From: Blastococcus sp.
GTDB lineage: Bacteria; Actinomycetota; Actinomycetes; Mycobacteriales; Geodermatophilaceae
Assembly: GCA_025963345.1 (NCBI GenBank)
Contig: JAOPUS010000038.1
Coordinates: 1-8,569, forward strand
DNA length: 8,569 bases
Reading direction: 5' to 3'
In this document: positions 1-5,854 of the stretch, piece after piece
Position numbering within the stretch: the first letter of the stretch is position 1
Layout: every line of letters begins with the position of its first letter
Translations under genes and position numbers: made by a program
The notes under the pieces: generated by a model
The model's input: the letters and a program-made list of their open reading frames with translations, nothing else
Database searches by the model: none
What the model was told of the DNA's origin: nothing

Positions 1-694
1 GCGCGACCTCGGAGGTCCCGACGAGGTACAGGTCGTCGCGCTCGATCCGGTAGACCTCCTCGTCGTGCTCGCCGAGGAAGCCGGTGCCCTCCATCGCCTC
101 GGGCCGCACGAGTGCGGGCGCCACGACCGGGGTGAAGCCGGCCGTGACGGCGCGGCCGATCGCAAGCTGGGCGAGCGCGAACTCCAGCAGCGCGCCGGGA
201 CCGGTCAGGAAGTAGAAGCGGGCGCCGGAGACCTTCGCGCCCCTCTCCATGTCGATGGCGCCGAGCGCCTCACCGATCTCGAGGTGGTCCCGGACCGGGA
301 AGTCGTAGGTGGGCACCTCGCCGACGGTCCGCAGCGTCACGGCGTCGTCCTCGCCGCCCGGCGGCACCTCGTCGGCCACGACGTTGGGGATCGACAGGTG
401 CGCCGCGCGCAGCGCCGCATCGGCGGCGCGCTGCGCCTCCTCGGCCTCCTTGACCTCCGCGGCGAGGGCCTTCGCCCGCTGGAGGATCGCCGGCCGCTCC
501 TCGGCGCCGGCGCCGCGGACCGCCTGGGACGCCGTCTTCTGCTCCGCGCGCAAGTCGTCGGCCCGCCTGACCGCCTCGCGGCGGGCGGCGTCGGCAGCCA
601 GGAGCGCGTCGACCAGGGACTCGTCGGCACCCCGCGCCCGCTGGCTGGCACGGACGAGGTCGGGGTTCTCACGCACGAGCCGGAGGTCGATCAC
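1..694 (-). CDS. serS: Seryl-tRNA synthetase, N-terminal part (cut by window edge)
   Basis: Charges tRNA-Ser (and tRNA-Sec where present) with serine using ATP, in the cytoplasm. The reverse-strand translation begins (M)IDLRLVRENPDLVRASQRARG, the characteristic start of bacterial SerRS. Residues about 28-110 are rich in Ala, Glu, Arg and Lys, as expected for the long antiparallel coiled-coil arm that grips the tRNA-Ser variable loop. The class II catalytic domain follows, with RFYFLTGPGALLEFALAQLA, the EGTGFLGEHDEEVYRIE stretch and finally LVGTSEVA, whose TSE triad contacts the serine substrate in this family. About 231 codons are present; the family is usually about 420 residues, so roughly the C-terminal half, including motif 3, is missing only because the window ends. 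GTG at 694 was chosen because it gives the conserved N-terminus and lies 6 bases after a TACGAT -10 box, so the mRNA is probably leaderless. It is divergent from guaB1. Confidence 0.95.
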   Translation of the reverse strand, partial: MIDLRLVRENPDLVRASQRARGADESLVDALLAADAARREAVRRADDLRAEQKTASQAVRGAGAEERPAILQRAKALAAEVKEAEEAQRAADAALRAAHLSIPNVVADEVPPGGEDDAVTLRTVGEVPTYDFPVRDHLEIGEALGAIDMERGAKVSGARFYFLTGPGALLEFALAQLAIGRAVTAGFTPVVAPALVRPEAMEGTGFLGEHDEEVYRIERDDLYLVGTSEVA

Positions 695-700
695 CCCTCG

Positions 701-706
701 ATCGTA
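701..706 (-). promoter_or_regulatory. serS: Probable -10 box of serS (leaderless)
   Basis: On the minus strand the hexamer TACGAT fits the actinobacterial TANNNT -10 consensus. Six bases (CGAGGG) separate it from the GTG start at 694, so transcription would begin at or next to the start codon. I see no good -35 hexamer. No other candidate -10 box lies closer in the short divergent gap to guaB1. Confidence 0.5.
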
Positions 707-753
707 GGTGGCGCACTTCGACGTCCCCACGCGATTACGGGACCATGGGTGTC

Positions 754-2184
754 ATGCGCTTCATCGGTGACCGCCGTCCCGACCACGACCTGACCTACGC
801 CGACGTCTTCATGGTGCCCAACCGCTCCGACGTCGGCTCCCGTCTGGAGGTCGACCTGACGACCCCGGACCGGATCGGGACGACGATCCCCGTCGTCGTG
901 GCCAACATGACCGCGATCTCCGGACGGCGGATGGCCGAGACCATGGCCCGCCGCGGTGGGCTCGCCGTCCTGCCGCAGGACATCCCGGTCGACGTCGTCA
1001 CCGAGGTCGTGTCGTGGATCAAGTCGCGCCACCCGGTCTACGACACCCCGATCACGCTCGGTCCGACGTCCACCGTCGGTGAGGCGCTGGCGCTGCTCAC
1101 CAAGCGGGCGCACGGGATCGTCGTCGTGGTCGAGGACGGCGTGCCGGTCGGTGTGGTCACCGATGGCGCCTGCCAGGACGTCGACCGCTTCACCCAGCTC
1201 TCCCAGGTCATGGCGCCCGAACCGCTGACCATCCCGGCGGGCACCGATCTGCCGAAGATCTTCGACGTGCTCTCCGAGGCGCGGATCAGCGCGGCCCCGG
1301 TGGTGGAGGGCGACCGGCTGGTCGGGGTGGTGACCCGGAAGGGCGCGCTGCGCTCGGCGCTCTACCTGCCCGCCGTCAACGCCGACGGGCAGCTGCTGAC
1401 GTCCGCCGCGGTCGGGATCAACGGCGACGTCACGGGCAAGGCGTCGGCCCTGCTCGCCGGCGGCGTCGACGTCCTCGTCGTGGACACCGCGCACGGTCAC
1501 CAGGAGAAGGCGATCGAGGCACTGCGGGCGGTGCGCTCGGTCGCTGGGTCGGCACCAGTGGTCGCGGGCAACGTGGTGACCGCCGAGGGCACGCGCGAGC
1601 TGATCGAGGCCGGCGCGGACGTCGTCAAGGTGGGTGTCGGCCCGGGCGCCATGTGCACCACGCGGATGATGACCGGGGTCGGGCGGCCGCAGTTCTCCGC
1701 GGTCGAGGAGTGCGCGTCGGCGGCACGGGAGCTCGGCAAGCAGGTGTGGGCCGACGGCGGCGTGCGACACCCGCGCGACATCGCGCTGGCGCTGGCCGCC
1801 GGCGCGGCCAACGTCATGGTCGGCTCGTGGTTCGCCGGTACCTACGAGAGCGCCGGCGACGTGCACGACGACGGGGGCCGCCTCTACAAGGAGTCGTTCG
1901 GCATGGCCTCGGCGCGGGCGGTCAAGGCACGGACGGCGACCGCGTCCGGCTTCGAGCGGGCGCGGGCGGCACTGTTCGAGGAGGGCATCAGCTCCTCGCG
2001 GATGTACCTGGACCCGGCGCGTCCGGGCGTCGAGGACCTGATCGACCAGATCGTCGCCGGCGTCCGCTCGTCGTGCACCTACGCGGGCGCGCGCACGATC
2101 GAGCAGTTGCACGAGCGCGCTGTCCTGGGGGTGCAGAGCGCGGCCGGCTACGAGGAGGGCCGGCCCCTGCCGACCAGCTGGTGA
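754..2184 (+). CDS. guaB1: GuaB1-type GMP reductase (IMPDH/GMPR family with CBS pair)
   Basis: Member of the IMP dehydrogenase / GMP reductase family, 476 residues from this start. A TIM-barrel start (LTYADVFMVPNRSDV) is followed by a CBS pair at about residues 97-203 and then the barrel again: VDTAHGH at about 243-249, catalytic Cys301 in GPGAMCTTRMMTGVG, and the phosphate-binding stretch ADGGVRHPRDIALALAAGA followed by VMVGSWFAGT. Where IMPDH has its Arg-Tyr flap, this protein has FEEGISSSRMYLD, as in mycobacterial GuaB1. That protein was long annotated as an IMPDH homologue and later reported to be a GMP reductase (NADPH-dependent GMP to IMP, purine salvage) regulated through its CBS domain. 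ATG 745 is an in-frame alternative; 754 was preferred because remembered homologues begin MRF. The last codons overlap the next gene by 4 bases, implying coupling. Confidence 0.93.
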   Translation: MRFIGDRRPDHDLTYADVFMVPNRSDVGSRLEVDLTTPDRIGTTIPVVVANMTAISGRRMAETMARRGGLAVLPQDIPVDVVTEVVSWIKSRHPVYDTPITLGPTSTVGEALALLTKRAHGIVVVVEDGVPVGVVTDGACQDVDRFTQLSQVMAPEPLTIPAGTDLPKIFDVLSEARISAAPVVEGDRLVGVVTRKGALRSALYLPAVNADGQLLTSAAVGINGDVTGKASALLAGGVDVLVVDTAHGHQEKAIEALRAVRSVAGSAPVVAGNVVTAEGTRELIEAGADVVKVGVGPGAMCTTRMMTGVGRPQFSAVEECASAARELGKQVWADGGVRHPRDIALALAAGAANVMVGSWFAGTYESAGDVHDDGGRLYKESFGMASARAVKARTATASGFERARAALFEEGISSSRMYLDPARPGVEDLIDQIVAGVRSSCTYAGARTIEQLHERAVLGVQSAAGYEEGRPLPTSW

Positions 2185-2528
2185 AAGCACTCCCGCTCGA
2201 GCAGTTCGAGGAACTGGTCGCGGACGCCCTCGACGAGGTGCCGGCCGAGCTGATGAAGTTGCTCGACAACGTCGTCGTCCTGGTCGAGGACCGCAATCCC
2301 GAGGATCCCGAGCTGCTCGGCCTCTACGAGGGCTTCGCGCTGACCGAGCGCGGCTGGCACTACGGCGGCGAGCTGCCGGACCGGATCATGATCTACCGCG
2401 TAGCCATCTGCGACATCTGCGAGACCGAGGACGACGTGGTGGACGAGGTCACGATCACCGTCGTCCACGAGATCGCACACCACTTCGGGATCGAGGAGGA
2501 ACGCCTGCACGAGCTCGGCTGGGGCTGA
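2181..2528 (+). CDS. Minimal zinc metallopeptidase, DUF1025/zincin-like family
   Basis: A 115-residue protein whose C-terminal end carries a zinc-protease signature: H96-E97-I-A-H100 followed by HFGIEEE, giving the pattern HExxHxxGxxE, and ending in RLHELGWG. The two histidines and the acidic residue about six positions on are the probable zinc ligands, and Glu97 the general base. Upstream lies the family's conserved core (LLGLYEGFALTERGWHYGGELPDRIMIYR). The length and placement of the motif near the C-terminus match the small 'metallopeptidase family protein' group (PF06262 type), of which an Acidothermus member has a solved structure. No signal peptide or membrane segment is seen, so it is cytoplasmic; substrate unknown. 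The GTG start shares the GTGA overlap with the guaB1 stop, and I see no strong Shine-Dalgarno, so translation is probably coupled. From memory, a relative also lies between serS and pheA in M. tuberculosis. Confidence 0.88.
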   Translation: MKALPLEQFEELVADALDEVPAELMKLLDNVVVLVEDRNPEDPELLGLYEGFALTERGWHYGGELPDRIMIYRVAICDICETEDDVVDEVTITVVHEIAHHFGIEEERLHELGWG

Positions 2529-2535
2529 CCCGGCG

Positions 2536-2572
2536 TTTTGTGCACTAACCGCCCGGCGGTTGGTGCACAAAA
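2536..2572. repeat. 37-bp near-perfect palindrome, operator or extragenic repeat candidate
   Basis: Left arm TTTTGTGCACTAACCGCC (2536-2553), one central C (2554), right arm GGCGGTTGGTGCACAAAA (2555-2572). The 18-base arms match at 17 positions, and the exception would be a G-U wobble in RNA. Each arm also contains the self-palindromic GTGCAC. The sequence begins 7 bases after the metallopeptidase stop and ends 19 bases before the -10 box of the groES-like gene, so it covers the upstream promoter region. T-runs are on the 5' side and A-runs on the 3' side on both strands, the opposite of an intrinsic terminator. It may bind a dimeric regulator, act as a stem-loop that ends or stabilises the upstream mRNA, or be a dispersed genomic repeat. 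Confidence 0.7.
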
Positions 2573-2591
2573 GTGCGGCCCGGGCTCCGGG

Positions 2592-2597
2592 TAGCGT
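2592..2597 (+). promoter_or_regulatory. Probable -10 box of the groES-like gene (leaderless)
   Basis: TAGCGT fits the TANNNT consensus and lies 8 bases before the GTG at 2606, so the start codon would be at or almost at the transcript 5' end. The -35 position falls at the right edge of the 2536-2572 palindrome, where there is no TTGAC-like hexamer. Confidence 0.45.
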
Positions 2598-2605
2598 TGA
2601 TCGAC

Positions 2606-2950
2606 GTGCCCGAGAACATCGCGTCCGCGTCGGGGAAGAGCGGCCTCCCGATCAAGATGCTGCACGACCGTCTGCTCGTCGCCCTCCGCAAGGAGGACGG
2701 CGACCGGCGCTCCACCGGCGGCATCCTGATCCCGGCGACCGCCCAGGTGGCCAAGCGGCTGGTGTGGGGCGAGGCGCGGGCGGTGGGCGGCAGCGTGCGT
2801 CAGGTGAAGGTCGGCGATCAGGTGCTGTTCTCCCCCGAGGACCAGCACGAGGTCGAGGTGCACGGCGAGGACCTGATCATCCTGCGCGAGCGCGACGTGC
2901 ACGCCGTCGCCGCCGAGCGCATCGAGGAATCGACCGGCCTGTACCTCTAG
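2606..2950 (+). CDS. Actinobacterial GroES-like co-chaperonin family protein
   Basis: A 114-residue cpn10-fold protein. After a divergent 13-residue N-terminus comes LPIKMLHDRLLV, matching the first strand of GroES, then the mobile-loop equivalent RRSTGGILIPATA (about 34-46). Its hydrophobic triplet I40-L41-I42 corresponds to the IVL that docks onto GroEL. The conserved VGDQVLFSPED, GEDLIILRERDVHAV strands follow, and the tail ends ERIEESTGLYL. Classical GroES is about 97-100 residues and is normally followed by groEL; here no groEL is adjacent, so this is the orphan, longer GroES-like type that I associate with actinobacteria. It may serve a GroEL elsewhere or have a separate role. An in-frame GTG at 2573 would add 11 residues but overlaps the promoter region and gives a non-conserved extension, so GTG 2606 was chosen. 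Its 3' end converges with pheA. Confidence 0.85.
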   Translation: MPENIASASGKSGLPIKMLHDRLLVALRKEDGDRRSTGGILIPATAQVAKRLVWGEARAVGGSVRQVKVGDQVLFSPEDQHEVEVHGEDLIILRERDVHAVAAERIEESTGLYL

Positions 2951-2970
2951 AAGGCCGCGGATGTGCAGAT

Positions 2971-3001
2971 ATCCACGCTTCGCCGGGCGAATGAGGTGGA
3001 T
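2971..3001. terminator. Stem-loop between convergent genes, candidate bidirectional terminator
   Basis: Nested inverted repeat: outer arms ATCCAC (2971-2976) and GTGGAT (2996-3001), inner arms TTCGCC (2979-2984) and GGCGAA (2986-2991) around a single G. Internal bulges are 2 and 4 bases. It lies 20 bases after the groES-like stop and about 75 bases beyond the pheA stop on the other strand, the right place to end both transcripts. There is no U-tract, which is common for actinobacterial hairpin terminators, so function is inferred from structure and position only. The remaining sequence to 3076 shows nothing further. Confidence 0.45.
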
Positions 3002-3076
3002 CAGCGCACAACGACGCCCGCTGCCTCAAGATTGCGCGGGAATGGACCCCATGACACGTCCTTTTCCGCGCAACGA

Positions 3077-4036
3077 TCACGCCGGCGGGGCGGTCGAGCC
3101 CGTGCGGATGCCCTCCAGCCAGGCCGCGGCCTCGGCGAATGCCGCGTCGCCGGACACCGGCGGGACGGGCTTGTTGTCCCGGCCGTCGGCCCGCGGGTAG
3201 GAGCCGAGGAAGCGGACGTCGTCGCAGACCCGGTGCAGGGCGGCCAGCGCCTCCCCCACCCGCCGGTCGGCGATGTGGCCCTCGCAGTCGAGGGAGAAGG
3301 AGTAGACGCCGAGCCGCTCGCGGGTGGGCCGGGACTCGATCCGCGTCAGCGAGATCCCGCGGACGGCGAACTCGCTCAGCAGCTCGAGCAGCGCACCGGT
3401 GCGGTCGCCGACGACGGCCACCAGGGACGTCTTGTCGTTGCCGGTCGGCGCAGTGGGCTCCCCCGGCGGGCTGACCAGCACGAACCGGGTGACCGCGCCG
3501 GGACGGTCGGCCAGATCACCGACCAGGGACACCAGCCCGTACCGCTCGGCGGCGATCGGCGCGCAGACGGCGGCGTCGTACTCACCCGCGGCCACGGCCT
3601 CGGCGGCCACCGCGGTCGAGGTCAGGGGCAGCGGGCTGACGCCGGGAAGGAGTTCGGCCAGCCGGCCGGCGGTCTGGGCCAGGGCGTGCGGATGGCTGGC
3701 CACCGACCCGATGTCGGCGAGCTCCGTGCCGGGCCGGACGGCGAGGGCGAACTCGACGTGCAGGAAGACCTCGCGGGTGATCACGAGGGGGGCGCCGTCA
3801 GCCAGCCCGTCCATCGTGGCGGGCACCGAACCCTCGACGGAGTTCTCCAGCGGGACCAGCGCGGCGTCCGCGTCACCCGATCGAACGGCGGCCAGTGCGG
3901 CCGGGACACTCGGCTGGGGGTACCGGGCTCCCTCCGACGAGGCGACTGCGGTGAGGAGCGCGGCCTCGGCGAAGGTACCCTCGGGCCCGAGATAGGCGAA
4001 CCGCGTCGGAGACGTACTGGGTGGCATCCCGGGCAT
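3077..4036 (-). CDS. pheA: Prephenate dehydratase with C-terminal ACT domain
   Basis: Converts prephenate to phenylpyruvate, the committed step to phenylalanine, in the cytoplasm. The 319-residue protein has the usual monofunctional PDT layout with no chorismate mutase domain. FAYLGPEGTFAEAAL (13-27) opens the periplasmic-binding-like catalytic fold; VPLENSVEGSV and SHPHALAQ follow; T183-R184-F185 is the catalytic TRF motif (AVTRFVLV). The ACT domain begins at KTSLVAVVGDRTGALLELL, with the GAL-type motif at 214-217 and E234-SRP-237, the pair that binds phenylalanine in this family, so feedback inhibition by Phe is expected. A C-terminal tail after FLGSYPR is poorly conserved. ATG 4036 lies 6 bases after a TACCCT -10 box, suggesting a leaderless message; ATG 4027 is the next in-frame choice. 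It is divergent from the GGDEF operon. Confidence 0.95.
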   Translation of the reverse strand: MPGMPPSTSPTRFAYLGPEGTFAEAALLTAVASSEGARYPQPSVPAALAAVRSGDADAALVPLENSVEGSVPATMDGLADGAPLVITREVFLHVEFALAVRPGTELADIGSVASHPHALAQTAGRLAELLPGVSPLPLTSTAVAAEAVAAGEYDAAVCAPIAAERYGLVSLVGDLADRPGAVTRFVLVSPPGEPTAPTGNDKTSLVAVVGDRTGALLELLSEFAVRGISLTRIESRPTRERLGVYSFSLDCEGHIADRRVGEALAALHRVCDDVRFLGSYPRADGRDNKPVPPVSGDAAFAEAAAWLEGIRTGSTAPPA

Positions 4037-4042
4037 TCGACG

Positions 4043-4048
4043 AGGGTA
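4043..4048 (-). promoter_or_regulatory. pheA: Probable -10 box of pheA (leaderless)
   Basis: On the minus strand TACCCT fits TANNNT and is followed by six bases (CGTCGA) and then the ATG at 4036, the same spacing as at serS. No clear -35 hexamer is seen. This spacing is the main reason for preferring ATG 4036 over 4027. Confidence 0.5.
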
Positions 4049-4107
4049 GTGCGGGCGGGTAGGCGCAGGTGCCTCACCCGGGGGAAGCTGCCTCGCGATC
4101 GGCAGAT

Positions 4108-4125
4108 CCGGCCCGCGTGGGCCGG
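4108..4125 (+). promoter_or_regulatory. Leader hairpin upstream of the GGDEF operon
   Basis: A perfect inverted repeat, CCGGCCC - GCGT - GGGCCGG, lies 25 bases before the GTG of the first GGDEF gene in the 114-base divergent gap to pheA. If transcribed it would form a very stable 7-bp, tetraloop-type hairpin; it could equally be a protein-binding palindrome. I found no convincing TANNNT -10 box for the plus strand in this gap, so whether the hairpin is in the transcript is unknown. Confidence 0.35.
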
Positions 4126-4140
4126 TCCACCCGTGAGTGA

Positions 4141-4147
4141 AGGGAGG
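4141..4147 (+). promoter_or_regulatory. Shine-Dalgarno site of the first GGDEF gene
   Basis: AGGGAGG ends 3 bases before GTG 4151. The spacing is short, but it is the only strong purine-rich site nearby, and it favours 4151 over the in-frame GTG at 4133, which has no such site. Confidence 0.5.
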
Positions 4148-4150
4148 CAC

Positions 4151-5854
4151 GTGAGCCCCCGCCCGGTACGTGTGGCCCCCGACGACCTCTCCGCCGTGCT
4201 GTGGCGCCTCCTCGCGGCGAGCGCCCGTGAGGACGCGACCGCCTTCATCGCACTCCTCGACGAGGCCGGACAGGCGTTCGCCGAGAGCACCGAGCCCCGC
4301 TGGACCGCCTGGCGGCACGCCCTGACCGCCCGCCGCGCGCTCATCGAGAACGACCCGGAGGCCGCCGCCGGCGACGTCGCCGCCGCCCGCGAGGCCCTCG
4401 ACAAGTGCCTGCCGTCGGCCGACACCGCCCTGGCCATGGCCTTCCTGGCGCACGTCGAGGTACGCGCCGACCACTTCGACGCCGCCATGCTGCTGGCCGT
4501 CGACGCCAGCCTGCTCACCGAGGGGACGGCGGGCTCCGAGCCCTCCCGCGCGCTGTTGCAGGCGCACCGCTGGCTGTCGCTGACCCTCTCCGGCCTGGAC
4601 CTGGAGGAGCCGGCGGTCTCCCACGCGATGCGCGGGCAGCATGTCGCCGCGGCACTGCGCGAGCCGGCGGACCAGTGGCGGCTACGGCTGCTGTCGGCCC
4701 AGCAGCACACTGAACTGGCCCAGACGCTGCGTCGCCGCGGCGACCTCGACCGCTCACGGGAGCTCGCGGTCGAGGCGATCGCCGGCGCCGTCGCCGCCCG
4801 TGAGCTGTCGTGGGAGCCCGAACCGGACGAGGCGGACCTGCTCGACGTCGTCCAGGCGTGGGCGCTCACCTGCGCCGACGACCCCGACGGTGCACTCGGC
4901 CCGTTGCGCCGCGTCCGGCGTCGGGTCGAGGCCGAGGGCAGCATCTGGCTGCGCGGGTACACCGGGCTGGCGCTCGCCCGGCTGCTCGTCCGGCTGCGCG
5001 AGCGGGACGACGACGAGGACAGCGGCGAAGAGGCCATCGGACTGCTCGTCGATGCCGCGGGGGCCTTCGCCGCCGCCGGGGACCGCCGCCGCTACCGGCA
5101 GTGCCTGCTCGAGCTGGGCCAGCACTCAGCCGACCTGGGCCGCCCCGCGGAGGCGCTGCACTGGCTGGAGGCCTACCGCTCCGACACCGGCCGCGCGCAC
5201 ACCCGCAGCCGGGAGATGTGGGCGGAGATGTTCGTTCAGCGCAGTCGACTGCGCGAGGCCGAGCGGCAGGCTGTGCTGCTGCGCAGGCACGCGCTCGAGG
5301 ACCCGCTCACCGGGCTCGGTAACCGGCGCAGCGCCGAGCGACGGCTGGGCGCGATGCGCCTGGGCATCGAGCCGCTGTCGCTCGCCGTCGTCGACGTCGA
5401 CCGGTTCAAGGAGGTCAACGACGGCGCCTCGCACACCCACGGGGACGCCGTCCTCCGCCGGGTGGCCGACCTGCTCCGCGAGCACAGCCGCACCGGCGAC
5501 GAGGTCTACCGCTGGGCCGGCGACGAGTTCCTCGTCGTCCTGCCGACGGCGACCCAGGCGCAGGCGGTCGTGGTGATGGAGCGGCTGCGCTCCGCCGTGG
5601 CCGCGGCCGACTGGGCCGACCTGGAGGTCCGCGAGCCCGTGACCGTCAGCGTCGGGGTGGCCACCGCCCCCGCCGTCGACGGCGACGCGCCCACCGTGGG
5701 GTGGCGGGCGCTGTTCGACACGGCAGACCTCCACCTGTTCTCCGCCAAGCGCGGTGGGCGCAACCGGGTGCGCGCCCCCGGCACCCCGCAGAGCCCCGAA
5801 GCCGCTGGTGACGAAACAGCGGACGACGTCGCACCCGACGAGGCCGACGCGTGA
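4151..5854 (+). CDS. Helical-repeat (TPR-like) GGDEF protein, putative diguanylate cyclase
   Basis: Predicted to make cyclic di-GMP from two GTP. The 567-residue protein has no signal peptide or membrane segment. Residues about 10-370 are Ala/Leu/Arg-rich helical repeats resembling TPR (for example LLELGQHSADLGRPAEALHWL), probably a protein-interaction or sensory region. A connecting helix (REAERQAVLLRRHALE) leads into the GGDEF domain at 384-541: DPLTGLGNRR, D415-V-D417 with RFKEVND (metal binding), and the signature A456-G-D-E-F460. The first Gly is Ala; a Vibrio cholerae AGDEF enzyme is reported active, so this does not rule out activity. The inhibitory I-site R447-T-G-D450 is intact, five residues before the signature. 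The usual 'GH' after ND is 'SH' here. An acidic tail (542-567) ends the protein. Its stop overlaps the next gene by 4 bases, so the two form an operon of paralogues. Confidence 0.9.
   Translation: MSPRPVRVAPDDLSAVLWRLLAASAREDATAFIALLDEAGQAFAESTEPRWTAWRHALTARRALIENDPEAAAGDVAAAREALDKCLPSADTALAMAFLAHVEVRADHFDAAMLLAVDASLLTEGTAGSEPSRALLQAHRWLSLTLSGLDLEEPAVSHAMRGQHVAAALREPADQWRLRLLSAQQHTELAQTLRRRGDLDRSRELAVEAIAGAVAARELSWEPEPDEADLLDVVQAWALTCADDPDGALGPLRRVRRRVEAEGSIWLRGYTGLALARLLVRLRERDDDEDSGEEAIGLLVDAAGAFAAAGDRRRYRQCLLELGQHSADLGRPAEALHWLEAYRSDTGRAHTRSREMWAEMFVQRSRLREAERQAVLLRRHALEDPLTGLGNRRSAERRLGAMRLGIEPLSLAVVDVDRFKEVNDGASHTHGDAVLRRVADLLREHSRTGDEVYRWAGDEFLVVLPTATQAQAVVVMERLRSAVAAADWADLEVREPVTVSVGVATAPAVDGDAPTVGWRALFDTADLHLFSAKRGGRNRVRAPGTPQSPEAAGDETADDVAPDEADA

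Noticed and set aside
65..793. Open frame of 242 codons on the plus strand over serS
   Set aside because: Antisense to the recognisable SerRS N-terminal half and without motifs of its own.
754..2184. IMP dehydrogenase (guaB/guaB2)
   Set aside because: The C-terminal part lacks the IMPDH Arg-Tyr flap and matches the GuaB1 type with FEEGISSSRM, for which GMP reductase activity has been reported.
691..2190. Open frame of 499 codons on the minus strand opposite guaB1
   Set aside because: It is fully antisense to a clear GuaB1 gene; its translation is a repetitive Arg/Asp/His/Gly mix with no recognisable motifs, as expected from strong GC bias in the real frame.
2536..2572. Intrinsic (Rho-independent) terminator of the guaB1-metallopeptidase operon
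   Set aside because: The T-run precedes and the A-run follows the stem on both strands, so no U-tract would follow the hairpin; a stem-loop role is still possible but not a classical terminator.
2536..2572. CIRCE element (HrcA operator) ahead of the groES-like gene
   Set aside because: CIRCE arms are TTAGCACTC and GAGTGCTAA with a 9-base spacer; the arms here have GTGCACTAA and a one-base centre, so they do not match.
2963..4150. Upstream in-frame extension of the first GGDEF protein to 963 residues
   Set aside because: The extension runs antisense through pheA, has no family features, and a Shine-Dalgarno site sits directly before GTG 4151.
5516..5530. AGDEF taken as proof of an inactive cyclase
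   Set aside because: The metal-binding Asp residues and acidic signature residues remain, and an AGDEF enzyme from Vibrio cholerae is reported active, so activity cannot be excluded from the Ala alone.
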